Notes: generated by a model from the sequence alone, not told the origin. DNA of 36,120 nt from an uncultured Eubacteriales bacterium (GCA_902790115.1 CADAQS010000002.1:1-36120), one strand, 5' to 3'. Counted from the stretch's first letter, positions 1 to 7,691 are shown. Made by a program: numbers and translations.

Positions 1-599
1 TCCGCATCGTACGCGACAAGGTAGTAGTTTTCATCGTCCCAGATCAGCGCATACGGGCTGACGCGGTACGCCTTGCCGCCGTGACGGAAAACCTGCTTTT
101 TGTCGGTGTTGTACTGCCAGTATCGGAAACGGATCTGAACGTCGGCTGCGATCGCGCTGTGGATCGCATCGACCGCATAGTAGATCGTTTCATTCGACGA
201 CTTATCACGGTTCTGCACAAAAAGCTGCCGGTTCAACAGCTCGGCTTCGTGCCGGCTCGACAGCGATGCAAGCTTTTTGATCAAGTTCAGCGATTTTTTT
301 TCGGACAGGAACTTCGCCGCCTGCACGCTGTCTACGAGCAGTTTCAGCTCGGCAGGCTCGAATTCGCGCGCGTTCAGATAGTATGACGCGCACCGGCCCT
401 GCTTGGCAAGCTCGATGTCCATGCCGTACAGCCGCAGCGCCTCGATGTCCGAATAGATGCTTTTCCGCTCGGCGTCAACGCCGCTTGCTTTCAGACGCGC
501 CAAAATCTCCTCCATCGTGACCGGATGATCGGCGTCCGTTTCGAGCAGAAGATCGCGCAAGTAAAGCAGTTTCAGTTTTTGGTTTTGTCCTTTCGCCAT
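1..599 (-). CDS. WYL-domain transcriptional regulator (partial, C-terminus off the window)
   Basis: DNA-binding regulator of the DeoR-like HTH plus WYL type. About 199 residues are visible. The N-terminal part (residues ~1-60, reading MAKGQNQKLKLLYLRDLL onward) fits a winged HTH with the usual EILARL...AERKSIYSDIEALR pattern. The later part reads IRFRYWQYNT...YRVSPYALIWDDENYYLVAYD, the typical core of the WYL ligand-sensing domain. The C-terminus lies beyond position 1. The ATG at 597-599 has no good Shine-Dalgarno sequence and lies 6 nt after the trmO stop, so it is probably translated by coupling. It is the last visible gene of the minus-strand nucleoside-transporter operon. It may regulate that operon, but this is inferred only from position. 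WYL proteins often sense nucleotides or nucleic acid. Confidence 0.85.
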   Translation of the reverse strand, partial: MAKGQNQKLKLLYLRDLLLETDADHPVTMEEILARLKASGVDAERKSIYSDIEALRLYGMDIELAKQGRCASYYLNAREFEPAELKLLVDSVQAAKFLSEKKSLNLIKKLASLSSRHEAELLNRQLFVQNRDKSSNETIYYAVDAIHSAIAADVQIRFRYWQYNTDKKQVFRHGGKAYRVSPYALIWDDENYYLVAYDA

Positions 600-605
600 G
601 GAAAA

Positions 606-1301
606 TCAGAAATCGGCCGGAACGATCTCGCACACGGTCAGGGACTTTCCGTTCACCGTGAAGCGTACATCGAACCCGGCATAGTAGAAACCGTACCGCT
701 CGGACGGATCGTCGCGGTAGGCCGGGCGCGGATCCTGCCGGAGCGCTTCGAAAAGTGCTTCGCGCTTGTCCGCGGGGATCAAAGAAAGCAGCTCCGCAGG
801 AAACTCGACATGGAGCACATGTTCGAGTCCTTCCTCCGAAAAACCGCCTTTCGCGTCGGGATGGCTGTCGGTGAACGGAAGGTACGGCTTGATGTCGTAG
901 ATCGGCGTGCCGTCCATGAGATCGGCGCCGGAAACAATCAGAACCGTGCCGAGCTTTTGCCGCTGTTCGATCGCTTCGAGCCGCACGGAGGAAAGCCCGA
1001 TCGGATTCGGACGGAACGGGGAGCGCGTTGCAAACACGCCCATGCGCTTGTTGCCGCCGAGCCGCGGCGGCTTGACCATCGGTGCAAACGCGTCCTTTTG
1101 CGGCACCGCCGAAAAGCCCCAGATCAGCCACAGATGCGTGTAGCCGTCAAGCCCGCGGAGCGCGTTTGCGTCGCGGTATTCCGGTTCAAAGACGATCATG
1201 CTCCGTTGGCTCGGCGCAAGGCCGCTTTGCCGCGGGATGCCGAACTTGGTCGGAAAGTCGCCGTGCAGGACGGCGATTTTTCGCAGCGTCAGATCGTTCA
1301 T
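606..1301 (-). CDS. trmO: TrmO-type tRNA (adenine-37-N6)-methyltransferase
   Basis: 231 residues, the length usual for the TrmO/TsaA-like (YaeB, UPF0066) family. These enzymes use S-adenosylmethionine to methylate N6 of threonylcarbamoyl-adenosine at position 37 of tRNA. Visible family signatures are the TRSPFRPNPIGLSSVRLE block (near residues 86-103) and DLMDGTPIYDIKPYLP (near 124-139). The start chosen is the ATG at 1299-1301. Its ATGA overlaps the stop of the upstream permease gene by 4 nt, showing translational coupling. An open frame continues upstream but only as a shadow inside the permease gene. TsaD, which makes the t6A substrate, is encoded elsewhere in this window (10869). The place of a tRNA-modification gene behind an ABC nucleoside importer is unusual but the overlap is clear. 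Confidence 0.9.
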   Translation of the reverse strand: MNDLTLRKIAVLHGDFPTKFGIPRQSGLAPSQRSMIVFEPEYRDANALRGLDGYTHLWLIWGFSAVPQKDAFAPMVKPPRLGGNKRMGVFATRSPFRPNPIGLSSVRLEAIEQRQKLGTVLIVSGADLMDGTPIYDIKPYLPFTDSHPDAKGGFSEEGLEHVLHVEFPAELLSLIPADKREALFEALRQDPRPAYRDDPSERYGFYYAGFDVRFTVNGKSLTVCEIVPADF

Positions 1302-2251
1302 GCGGCACCGCCGGCGGCCTTGGGGTCGCGCTTTTGGGCGTGCTTTTTGCGCCGGTTCGAGCGGATCACGACATATACCATCATGATGACCGTGATCGCA
1401 TACGGAATGATACCGGTCAGGTCGGAGCTGATCGTGCCCTGCAGCCGGAGACCGATCGCGTCGAAGAAGCCGAACATCAGTGACGCAAGATACGTCTTGA
1501 TCGGGTTCGCACCGCCGAAGATCACGCAGGCGAACGCGACGAATCCGCGCGAATTGCTCATGTTTTCGGCGAACGTGCCGTTCAGATAGCCGAGCGACAG
1601 ATGCGCGCCGGCGATCGAGCACAGGACGCCGCACAGCACGCTTGCGATCCACTTCATGCGGTCAGGCGACAGACCCGCCGTGCGCAGCGTTTCGGGCTTT
1701 TCCCCGGCGGCGCGCAGATGGAATCCGGCAGGCGTTTTGTAAACAAAGACCCAGAGGATGACGACGAGCAGAACCGCAACGTAGACAAACAGCGAATGTC
1801 CGTCGATCACGCCGCCGAAAAACGGAATCTTTCCGATCACGCCGAGGTGCAGATCCGGCAGCGAGGGATAGCCTTTTGCACCGGACGTGCCAAAGATCGC
1901 GCGGGACATATACGAGGTCAGACCGAGCGCGAACGTGTTCAGCGCGCAGCCGATGATGAACTCATCGGAACGGAACTTGATGACAAACAGCGCGTAGAAC
2001 AGGCCGACGAGCACGCCGATCAGAATCGCGAACGCGAGTCCCGCCCATGCCGAGCTGAACAGGAAGCTGCCGAGCACGCCGAAGAACGCGCCCATCAGGA
2101 TCATACCGTCCATGCCGATGTTCATGATGCCGGCGTGTTCGGTCAGTGCGCCGCCGAGCGCGGCGATCGCCACGGGTGTTGCGCGCCGCAGCATTTCGTT
2201 GAACGTGCCGGGGGAGAGGATGCTTTTCAGAAGTTCGGAAAACTCGTTCAT
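1298..2251 (-). CDS. nupQ: Nucleoside-type ABC transporter permease, second subunit
   Basis: 317 residues, polytopic membrane protein of the BPD_transp_2 (branched-chain amino acid / ribose / BMP-linked) permease family. It reads ATPVAIAALGGALTEHAGIMNIGMDGMILMG near residues 25-55, the signature EHAGxxNIGxEGxMxxGA seen in NupQ/YufQ-like subunits, and contains about 8-9 hydrophobic segments. It forms the membrane channel with the neighbouring permease. The ATG at 2249-2251 overlaps the upstream permease stop by 4 nt, and its own stop overlaps trmO. The C-terminus is basic (RSNRRKKHAQK). The family call is firm. The substrate (purine nucleosides) is inferred from the BMP-type binding protein in the same operon. 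Related systems can carry other ligands. Confidence 0.88.
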   Translation of the reverse strand: MNEFSELLKSILSPGTFNEMLRRATPVAIAALGGALTEHAGIMNIGMDGMILMGAFFGVLGSFLFSSAWAGLAFAILIGVLVGLFYALFVIKFRSDEFIIGCALNTFALGLTSYMSRAIFGTSGAKGYPSLPDLHLGVIGKIPFFGGVIDGHSLFVYVAVLLVVILWVFVYKTPAGFHLRAAGEKPETLRTAGLSPDRMKWIASVLCGVLCSIAGAHLSLGYLNGTFAENMSNSRGFVAFACVIFGGANPIKTYLASLMFGFFDAIGLRLQGTISSDLTGIIPYAITVIMMVYVVIRSNRRKKHAQKRDPKAAGGAA

Positions 2252-3345
2252 GCCTGCGCCTCCTTCTGCCGCTGCTGTGCGGCGGCTTTTGCGCGCCGTC
2301 GCTGCGCTGCTGCGTCGATCGACGCCATGATGCCGCTTTCCGCCGCCATAAAGAAGATGATGACGGTCTGCAGGATCAGATAGATCTGCGACGGAATGCC
2401 GATCAGTTCCATGCCCTGCGCGCCGATCTTCAGAATCGCGAAGAACAGCGAAAGCAGGATCACGGCAACCGGCTGGTAGGACGCGATCATCGCGACCATA
2501 ATCGCTTCAAAGTAGTAGTCGTTGCTGACCGAGCTCTTATAAAGGTGCTCGACACCGTAAACGCGGAACATGCCGACAAGGCCGCACATCGCGCCAGAGA
2601 TCAGCATGCAGATCAGAACGAGCCGGTCGGTCTTGATGCCGGAGAAAAACGCAAAGCGCGGGTTCTGTCCGACGATCTTCATCTCGAATCCTTTGGACGT
2701 CTTCTGCATGACGTACCAGACGAGGAACGCGATGACCGCCGCTGCAAAGACCGCGGTTGTCAGGTTCGAGCGCGGGATCAGTTTGCCGAACCAGTAGTCG
2801 GCGTTGAGCTGGCTCGTTGCGGCGACGAGGTTCTTGTTTGCGTTTTTCCAGGGCCCTTTGGCGAGGTATTGGCACAGGAACGCGGCGATCGTGTTCAGCA
2901 TGATCGTCGTGATGACCTCGTTGACCTTGACCTTGACTTTCAGTACGCCCGGAATAAACGCATACGCCGCGCCGACCGCCATCGCGCCGAGCGCTGCAAG
3001 CGGGATCACGAGCCACGGGCTCATGCCGTCGAGCCAGATGCCGATCTGACAGGCGAAGATCGCGCCGAGCAGCAGCTGTCCTTCGCCGCCGACGTTGAAG
3101 ATGCCGACGCGCGCGCCGAGCACGCAGGCGAGACCGCAGATGCACAGTACCATTGCGTATTCGAGCAGGTCGCCGACATGGCGGGCACTGTCGAACGCGC
3201 CGCGGAGCATCGCGCCGTAGGCCTGCAGCGGGGCAAAGCCCGACGCGGCCAGAATGATCGCGCCGATCCCAAACGCCAGCAGCACGCTGACGAGCAGGGA
3301 GAAGAGGTAACGGTACCGAACCAGTACCGGCGTTTTTTCTTTCAT
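2248..3345 (-). CDS. nupP: Nucleoside-type ABC transporter permease, first subunit
   Basis: 365 residues, polytopic membrane protein of the same BPD_transp_2 family as its neighbour. It contains ICGLACVLGARVGIFNVGGEGQLLLGA near residues 68-95, the conserved GxxNIGxEGQxxxG motif, and VKVNEVITTIMLN around 137-150, typical of NupP/YufP-like proteins. There are about nine hydrophobic segments and a basic, Ala/Gln-rich C-terminal tail. The start ATG at 3343-3345 overlaps the stop of the ATPase gene by 4 nt. It pairs with the downstream permease to form a heterodimeric channel energised by the double ATPase. The family call is firm and the substrate is inferred from context. Confidence 0.88.
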   Translation of the reverse strand: MKEKTPVLVRYRYLFSLLVSVLLAFGIGAIILAASGFAPLQAYGAMLRGAFDSARHVGDLLEYAMVLCICGLACVLGARVGIFNVGGEGQLLLGAIFACQIGIWLDGMSPWLVIPLAALGAMAVGAAYAFIPGVLKVKVKVNEVITTIMLNTIAAFLCQYLAKGPWKNANKNLVAATSQLNADYWFGKLIPRSNLTTAVFAAAVIAFLVWYVMQKTSKGFEMKIVGQNPRFAFFSGIKTDRLVLICMLISGAMCGLVGMFRVYGVEHLYKSSVSNDYYFEAIMVAMIASYQPVAVILLSLFFAILKIGAQGMELIGIPSQIYLILQTVIIFFMAAESGIMASIDAAAQRRRAKAAAQQRQKEAQA

Positions 3346-4880
3346 GCGCGCGCCTCCTTTTCGGACCGGTCGCCGGTCATGTAGTAGCCGATCTCCTCCT
3401 TGGTGATCGCGTCGGCTGCGAACGAGCCGGTCACCTTGCCTTCATACATCGTGATGATGCGGTCAGACAGGCGGAACACCTCGTCGAGGTCCGCGGAGCA
3501 GAGCAGAATCGCCGCGCCGCTGTTGCGCTTTTCGATGATCGCCTTGTGGATGAATTCGATCGCGCCGACGTCGACGCCGCGGGTCGGCTGGGAAATGATC
3601 AGCACCGGTGTGTCAAACGAGAATTCGCGCGCGACGACAACCTTCTGCATGTTGCCGCCGGACATCGAACCGACGTCGGAATCGAGACCCGCGCCGCGGA
3701 TGTCGAATTTTTCATAGATCTCCCTGGCATAGCGCTCGATCGTGGAGCGCCGCTGATGAAAGCCGAAGAGGTTGAACTCCTTGTCGTCGTGCTTGCCGAC
3801 CATCAGGTTGTCCGTAACCGAAGCCGGCGCGCTGATGCCGGTCGAGATGCGGTCCTCCGGAATGTGCGCCAGTCCGACCGCGCGGATCTGATCGGGACTC
3901 TTGCCGGTCACGTCCTGCCCCATGATGCGGACGGTGCCCCGCTCAGGTTTGCGCATGCCCGTGATCGCTTCCAGCAGCTCGCTCTGTCCGTTGCCTTCGA
4001 TTGCCGCGATGCCTAAGATCTCGCCGGCATGGACAGCAAGCGACAGATCGTTGACGGCGATCAGGCCGCGGTTGTCGGTAACGGTCAGATGCTCGACCGC
4101 GATCCGGTTCTCGCCGGCCGTTCCGGTCTTTTCAAGATCGTCGTACAGAACCGGCCGGCCGACCATCATCGACGCGAGATCCTTCTCGTCGGTATCGCAG
4201 GTGTTCTTGACGCCGACAAGCCTGCCCTTGCGCATGACGCCGACGCGGTCCGAGATCGCCATGACCTCATACAGCTTGTGCGTGATGATGATGACCGTCA
4301 TGCCGCGCTCGCGCACGACGCGCCGGATCACGTCGAACAGCTCGTCCGTCTCCTGCGGCGTCAGCACCGCGGTCGGTTCATCGAGAATCAGGATCTTTGC
4401 CCCGCGGTACAGCGTTTTGAGAATTTCGACGCGCTGCTGGAGACCGACGCTGATCTCCCGCACGACGGCGGACGGATCGACTTGCAGACCGTAAGTATTC
4501 ACAAGTTCCTGCGTCTTGCGTTCTGCCGCGCGGTTATCGAACAGGAAACCGTATTTTTTCGGCTCCATACTCATGACGATGTTTTGCGCAACCGTGAATG
4601 ACGGCACGAGCATGAAATGCTGATGCACCATGCCGACGCCGAGTCCGATCGCGGTTTTGGGAGAGAAGGCTTCGACCTTCTTTCCGCCGATCAGCACCTC
4701 GCCGTCGGTCGGTTCGTTGATGCCGTACAGAATGTTCATCAGCGTGCTTTTGCCCGCGCCGTTCTCGCCGACAAGCGCAAAGACCTCGCCCTTTTTGATG
4801 TCGAGCGAGATGTCGTCGTTTGCGAGGACGCCCGGGAATTCCATGCTGATGTGCCGGAATTGTACTGCGAATTCTTCCAA
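3342..4880 (-). CDS. nupO: Double ABC ATPase of nucleoside-type importer
   Basis: 512 residues with two ABC ATPase domains in tandem, as in NupO/YufO and sugar-type (RbsA-like) ATPases. The first domain has Walker A GENGAGKST (near residue 36), the signature ISVGLQQRVEIL and Walker B ILILDEPTAVLTP. The second has a degenerate Walker A (IEGNGQSEL) and the signature SGGNMQKVVVARE. I chose the TTG at 4878-4880 because an AGGGGG ribosome binding site lies 7 nt upstream. The frame stays open to another TTG at 4923-4925, but that codon lies inside a perfect hairpin (4914-4940) and has no binding site. The gene follows the BMP lipoprotein gene by 80 nt, a gap that contains the hairpin. It overlaps the next permease gene by 4 nt. 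Confidence 0.9.
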   Translation of the reverse strand: MEEFAVQFRHISMEFPGVLANDDISLDIKKGEVFALVGENGAGKSTLMNILYGINEPTDGEVLIGGKKVEAFSPKTAIGLGVGMVHQHFMLVPSFTVAQNIVMSMEPKKYGFLFDNRAAERKTQELVNTYGLQVDPSAVVREISVGLQQRVEILKTLYRGAKILILDEPTAVLTPQETDELFDVIRRVVRERGMTVIIITHKLYEVMAISDRVGVMRKGRLVGVKNTCDTDEKDLASMMVGRPVLYDDLEKTGTAGENRIAVEHLTVTDNRGLIAVNDLSLAVHAGEILGIAAIEGNGQSELLEAITGMRKPERGTVRIMGQDVTGKSPDQIRAVGLAHIPEDRISTGISAPASVTDNLMVGKHDDKEFNLFGFHQRRSTIERYAREIYEKFDIRGAGLDSDVGSMSGGNMQKVVVAREFSFDTPVLIISQPTRGVDVGAIEFIHKAIIEKRNSGAAILLCSADLDEVFRLSDRIITMYEGKVTGSFAADAITKEEIGYYMTGDRSEKEARA

Positions 4881-4913
4881 AATGAGCCCCCTGTTTCGGT
4901 CGGAATTTGAAAG

Positions 4914-4940
4914 ATGGCGTGACAAAACGCGTCACGCCAT
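4914..4940 (-). terminator. Intercistronic hairpin between BMP lipoprotein and ABC ATPase genes
   Basis: A perfect 10-bp inverted repeat (ATGGCGTGAC / GTCACGCCAT) with a 7-nt loop sits in the 80-nt gap downstream of the binding-protein gene. In the minus direction it is followed only by CTTTCAAATT, so the U-run is poor. It is more likely a partial terminator or an RNA-stabilising stem that lets the abundant binding protein be made in excess over the membrane subunits than a full stop. Confidence 0.6.
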
Positions 4941-4960
4941 ATCGGAATGCCTATAACAGT

Positions 4961-5950
4961 TTATCGGGTCGTGTTGACCTTGATCTCGCCGGAGACGATC
5001 TTGGCTTTGAGGTCCTCAACCGCCTTCTTGACGTCTTCGGGAACCTGCTGGGTCATCGAATCCTCGCCGTAGCCGATGCCAACGTAGCCGGTCGCCATAT
5101 CCGCGATCCAGGTCGTGCCGAGGCGGGAGGTATCGCCCGCGAGGAATTCGGACACCGCGGTATAGATCGAGTTGCCGACTTCCTTTTTCATCGAGCAGAT
5201 GATGACCTCGGGGTCGATCCACTTCTGGTCAGAGTCGACGCCGATTGCGTAGAAGCCCTTCTCCTTGGCTGCCTCAAAGACGCCGTCGCCGCAGGCCGAA
5301 GCGATCTGGAAGACCACGTCCGCACCCTGACCGTTCAGCGCAAGCGCGCAGTCCTTACCCACGGCAGGATCGTCGTAGGTGTTGGAGTAGTTCTTGACAA
5401 CCTTGACGCTGTCGTTGTAATACTTGGCGCCCTGCTCATAGCCGACGATGAAGTCGTTGATCGTGTCGACGTCCTCGCCGCCGACCGCACCGACGGTACC
5501 GGTCTTGCTGACTGCCGCCGCAATGTAGCCCGCCAGGAACGAACCTTCGTTCTGCGCATAGGTGATGTTCAGAACGTTGGCAACCGGCGCGCTCGTCGCG
5601 TTGTCGATCCAGATGAACTTCTTTTCGGGGTAATCGGGTGCGATCTCCTCGATGTTGTAGAACTCCCAGCCGACCAGAACGATGATGTCCGCTTTTTCGG
5701 CGGCGTTCTTGGTCTGGATGTCGTGGTTCTCGCCGTTGCACTCAATCGTGATCGGCTTCACACCTTTGTCCGCGACGAGCTTGTCAAGACCTTCCTTCGA
5801 AGAATCGTAGAACGAACGGTCGCCGAAACGACCGGCTACGACGACAGCGACGGTCTGGCTGCCGGACGCGTCGCCCTGGCCTGATTTGCTGCAGGCGAAT
5901 GCGGTCAGAAGCAGCATCGCCGCGAGAAGGATCATCAAAAATTTCTTCAT
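4961..5950 (-). CDS. nupN: BMP-family substrate-binding lipoprotein (purine nucleoside type)
   Basis: 329 residues, the extracellular binding protein of the ABC importer encoded downstream. The N-terminus MKKFLMILLAAMLLLTAFAC is a type II signal peptide with the lipid-anchored cysteine at residue 20. The mature part shows BMP/PnrA family landmarks: GRFGDRSFYDSSKEGLDKL, VGWEFYNIEEIAPDYPEKKFIWID, NEGSFLAGYIAA and VFQIASACGDGVFEAAKEKGFYAIGVDSDQ. The frame is open upstream of 5950, but this ATG carries the signal peptide and has AGGAGA 9 nt ahead. Transcription starts at a consensus promoter (5996-6024) with a palindrome in the leader. BMP proteins bind purine nucleosides in the studied cases. 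The exact ligand here is inferred. Confidence 0.92.
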   Translation of the reverse strand: MKKFLMILLAAMLLLTAFACSKSGQGDASGSQTVAVVVAGRFGDRSFYDSSKEGLDKLVADKGVKPITIECNGENHDIQTKNAAEKADIIVLVGWEFYNIEEIAPDYPEKKFIWIDNATSAPVANVLNITYAQNEGSFLAGYIAAAVSKTGTVGAVGGEDVDTINDFIVGYEQGAKYYNDSVKVVKNYSNTYDDPAVGKDCALALNGQGADVVFQIASACGDGVFEAAKEKGFYAIGVDSDQKWIDPEVIICSMKKEVGNSIYTAVSEFLAGDTSRLGTTWIADMATGYVGIGYGEDSMTQQVPEDVKKAVEDLKAKIVSGEIKVNTTR

Positions 5951-5972
5951 CGAATTTGTTCTCCTATGGAAT

Positions 5973-5992
5973 TTTGATCCGGACGGATCAAA
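5973..5992 (-). promoter_or_regulatory. Palindromic operator candidate in nucleoside importer leader
   Basis: A perfect 8-bp inverted repeat, TTTGATCC-GGAC-GGATCAAA. It lies directly downstream of the -10 box (5996-6001), so it covers the likely transcription start (about 5989) and the first transcribed bases. This is a classic repressor position. The protein that binds it is unknown. The WYL or another purine-responsive regulator is a guess. Confidence 0.5.
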
Positions 5993-5995
5993 CCT

Positions 5996-6024
5996 ATTAT
6001 ACCGATTTATGGGACAATATGCAA
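5996..6024 (-). promoter_or_regulatory. Sigma-A type promoter of nucleoside importer operon
   Basis: On the minus strand TTGCAT (6019-6024), a 17-base spacer and a perfect TATAAT (5996-6001). It is the only good promoter between the upstream terminator (6058-6083) and the BMP gene start at 5950, giving a leader of about 40 nt. Confidence 0.8.
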
Positions 6025-6057
6025 GAGCGAAACGGACTTTTTGCCGTCGTTTGCGCA

Positions 6058-6083
6058 TAAAAAAGAGGAACACAGGGTTCCTC
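6058..6083 (-). terminator. Intrinsic terminator of the 66-residue gene
   Basis: On the minus strand a perfect 7-bp stem GAGGAAC / GTTCCTC with a 5-nt loop is followed at once by six T residues. It starts 3 nt after the stop codon at 6087-6089. Confidence 0.85.
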
Positions 6084-6086
6084 CGC

Positions 6087-6287
6087 TCATTTGAGTCCGT
6101 CAATCAGCGCCCGGAGCGTTTGCCGCTGCGCCGGATCGAGCAGCGGCGCAAGCAGCGAGTATGCTTCCTCCATGCCGTTTTCGTCGAGTTCGCCGCGCTG
6201 CTTCTGCTGTTCGGTCAAACGGGACAGTTCCCGAAGCAGATCCTCCTTCGACCGGTTCCGGTAGTATTCGTAATCGTCCTGCAGCAA
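6087..6287 (-). CDS. Small hypothetical protein, 66 residues
   Basis: I do not recognise this protein. With the TTG start at 6285-6287 it has 66 residues and is highly charged, with two probable helices: DDYEYYRNRSKEDLLRELSRLTEQ, and a C-terminal segment ending AYSLLAPLLDPAQRQTLRALIDGLK. It has no signal peptide or membrane segment. The TTG is chosen because a near-perfect 16S-complementary sequence, GGAGGTGATC, ends 4 nt before it. Upstream ATG codons in the same frame (6320 and 6368) have no ribosome binding site. It has its own terminator just downstream. It is divergent from another small gene at 6367, leaving only 79 nt between the starts, so the two may share a control region. Confidence 0.65.
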   Translation of the reverse strand: MLQDDYEYYRNRSKEDLLRELSRLTEQQKQRGELDENGMEEAYSLLAPLLDPAQRQTLRALIDGLK

Positions 6288-6366
6288 TCGGATCACCTCC
6301 CACGGCATCTTATGCGAAGGGTACGCTTTTTGTGCGGGGCGCATAGAATAGAGCAGGAGGTGTGCC

Positions 6367-6678
6367 ATGCCCTATCAACAACCGATGTCGCCGGATTCCA
6401 AAACGACCGACGCCGCCGTGCAGCTCGGCCGGTATGTCCGCGAGGAGCGCGGAAACTGCGGGGTGAGAATGTACCTCGGCGCGCTCAGCGAGCTTTTGCC
6501 GCGCGCATGGGTCGGCGAAGTCGCATCGCGGCTCGATGCACCGCTGCCGCCCGAACCCGTGACGCCGCCTGATCCGAACCGTCCGATCCCGCCGCTGCCG
6601 CCCGAGCCGCGGCAAAAGAAGCCGGATATGGAAAAACTGTTTCAGCTGATGCAGCTGATGGGAAATCTCAAGTCATAA
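6367..6678 (+). CDS. Small hypothetical protein with proline-rich linker, 103 residues
   Basis: I do not recognise this protein. It has 103 residues in three parts: an N-terminal segment reading SDxKTTDAAVQLGRYVREERG...LGALSELLPRAWVGEVASRLD (about residues 10-57), a proline-rich linker (LPPEPVTPPDPNRPIPPLPPEP, about 59-81), and a short amphipathic C-terminal helix (MEKLFQLMQLMGNLKS). The start ATG at 6367 is well supported by GGAGG 5-6 nt upstream. There is no signal peptide. It lies divergent to the 66-residue gene. Both proteins end in Leu-rich amphipathic helices, so an interaction is possible but is pure inference. It is a real gene by ribosome binding site and isolated position rather than by homology. 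Confidence 0.6.
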   Translation: MPYQQPMSPDSKTTDAAVQLGRYVREERGNCGVRMYLGALSELLPRAWVGEVASRLDAPLPPEPVTPPDPNRPIPPLPPEPRQKKPDMEKLFQLMQLMGNLKS

Positions 6679-6682
6679 AGAA

Positions 6683-6706
6683 AGCCCCGGCGGCGCAGCC
6701 GGGGCT
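6683..6706 (-). terminator. Intrinsic terminator downstream of the antiporter gene
   Basis: A perfect 9-bp GC-rich stem AGCCCCGGC / GCCGGGGCT with a 6-nt loop. In the minus direction it is followed by TTTCTTTA, so it mainly serves the antiporter gene ending at 6720. It also lies 5 nt after the plus-strand gene ending at 6678 and may act in both directions. Confidence 0.8.
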
Positions 6707-6719
6707 AAGATGTTTTGGA

Positions 6720-7691
6720 TCAGAGTGCAAACTGATAAACGGTGAACGCAACGTAGATGCACAGCAGCAGAATGCCCTGCCAACGGTACAGCTTGCCTTT
6801 GAACAGCGGCGGGTAGCACAGCAGCGCCATGACGCCGAGCATGAGCGGAATATCGACGATGAGGCTCGAATTCATGCCGAACAGCGTCTTTTCCGCCGGG
6901 ATCGCAAACGGCGAGATCGAGATCGCCATGCCGGAAACGAGCACAATGTTGAACAGGTTCGCGCCGATCACGTTGCCGAGCGACAGCGCGCCGTGTCCCT
7001 TGATCAGGCTGGTGATCGCGGTGATCAGCTCCGGCAGGCTCGTGCCGAGCGCGACCATCGTCAGACCGATGACGCTGTCGGGAACGCCGAGCGCCTGCGC
7101 GATCTTCGTGCCGTTGTCGACCAACAGCCGCGCGCCGACGGCGATCGCCGCAGCGCCGACCACGAGCAGAACGATCTCAAGCCAGAGCGCTTTGGGTTTG
7201 GCTTCCCCTTCGTCGCCGCCCTCCTCGGCCAGCTCCGGATGCTTCTTCATGTGGACCGTGGACCAGACCATGTAGAGCACGAACACCGCAAGGAACAGGA
7301 TGCCCATCCAGCGGTCGAATCCGCCGTTCAGATAGGCGATCAGCGCGTACAGCACCGCCGCGCCGAAGAAGAATACGGTCGGCAGGATGAACGACTTCGG
7401 GTTGACCTTGCCCGGACGGAACGCCAGCGTCAGCGCGGCGATCAGGCTCGTGTTGCAGATGATCGAACCGATCGCGTTGCCGTACGAGATGCCTGCATTG
7501 CCTTCGATCGCGGCCTGGCTCGAAACCATGACCTCCGGCAGCGTCGTTCCGATCGAAACGATCGTTGCGCCGATCAGCAGCTCCGGCAGATGGAACCGGT
7601 GCGCGATGCCCACCGAGCCGTCCACGAACCAGTCGCCGCCCTTGATCAGAAGGGCAAATCCGAGCAGAAACAAAAGAATCGGTACCAGCAT
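6720..7691 (-). CDS. yrbG: CaCA-family cation antiporter (YrbG-like), probably Mn2+/Ca2+ export
   Basis: 323 residues, integral membrane protein of the Ca2+/cation antiporter (Na_Ca_ex) superfamily. It has the two inverted alpha repeats expected: IGATIVSIGTTLPEVMVSSQAAIEGNAGISYGNAIGS (near 41-77) and IGLTMVALGTSLPELITAITSLIKGHGALSLGNVIGANLFN (near 208-248). The G(T/S)(T/S)LPE motifs carry the ion-binding glutamates. About ten hydrophobic segments are joined by an acidic cytoplasmic loop (EEGGDEGEAKPK). The ATG at 7689-7691 is preceded by AGGAGG. The leader holds a yybP-ykoY riboswitch, which responds to Mn2+ in studied cases, so manganese efflux is a better guess than calcium. The family is certain; the ion is inferred. 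Confidence 0.9.
   Translation of the reverse strand: MLVPILLFLLGFALLIKGGDWFVDGSVGIAHRFHLPELLIGATIVSIGTTLPEVMVSSQAAIEGNAGISYGNAIGSIICNTSLIAALTLAFRPGKVNPKSFILPTVFFFGAAVLYALIAYLNGGFDRWMGILFLAVFVLYMVWSTVHMKKHPELAEEGGDEGEAKPKALWLEIVLLVVGAAAIAVGARLLVDNGTKIAQALGVPDSVIGLTMVALGTSLPELITAITSLIKGHGALSLGNVIGANLFNIVLVSGMAISISPFAIPAEKTLFGMNSSLIVDIPLMLGVMALLCYPPLFKGKLYRWQGILLLCIYVAFTVYQFAL

Noticed and set aside
4878..4925. Earlier TTG start for the ABC ATPase (4923-4925)
   Set aside because: It lies in the loop and stem of a perfect hairpin and lacks a Shine-Dalgarno sequence; the TTG at 4878-4880 has AGGGGG correctly spaced.
5951..5995. Purine riboswitch ahead of the nucleoside importer
   Set aside because: The leader is only about 40 nt and lacks the purine aptamer core; a palindromic operator is present instead.
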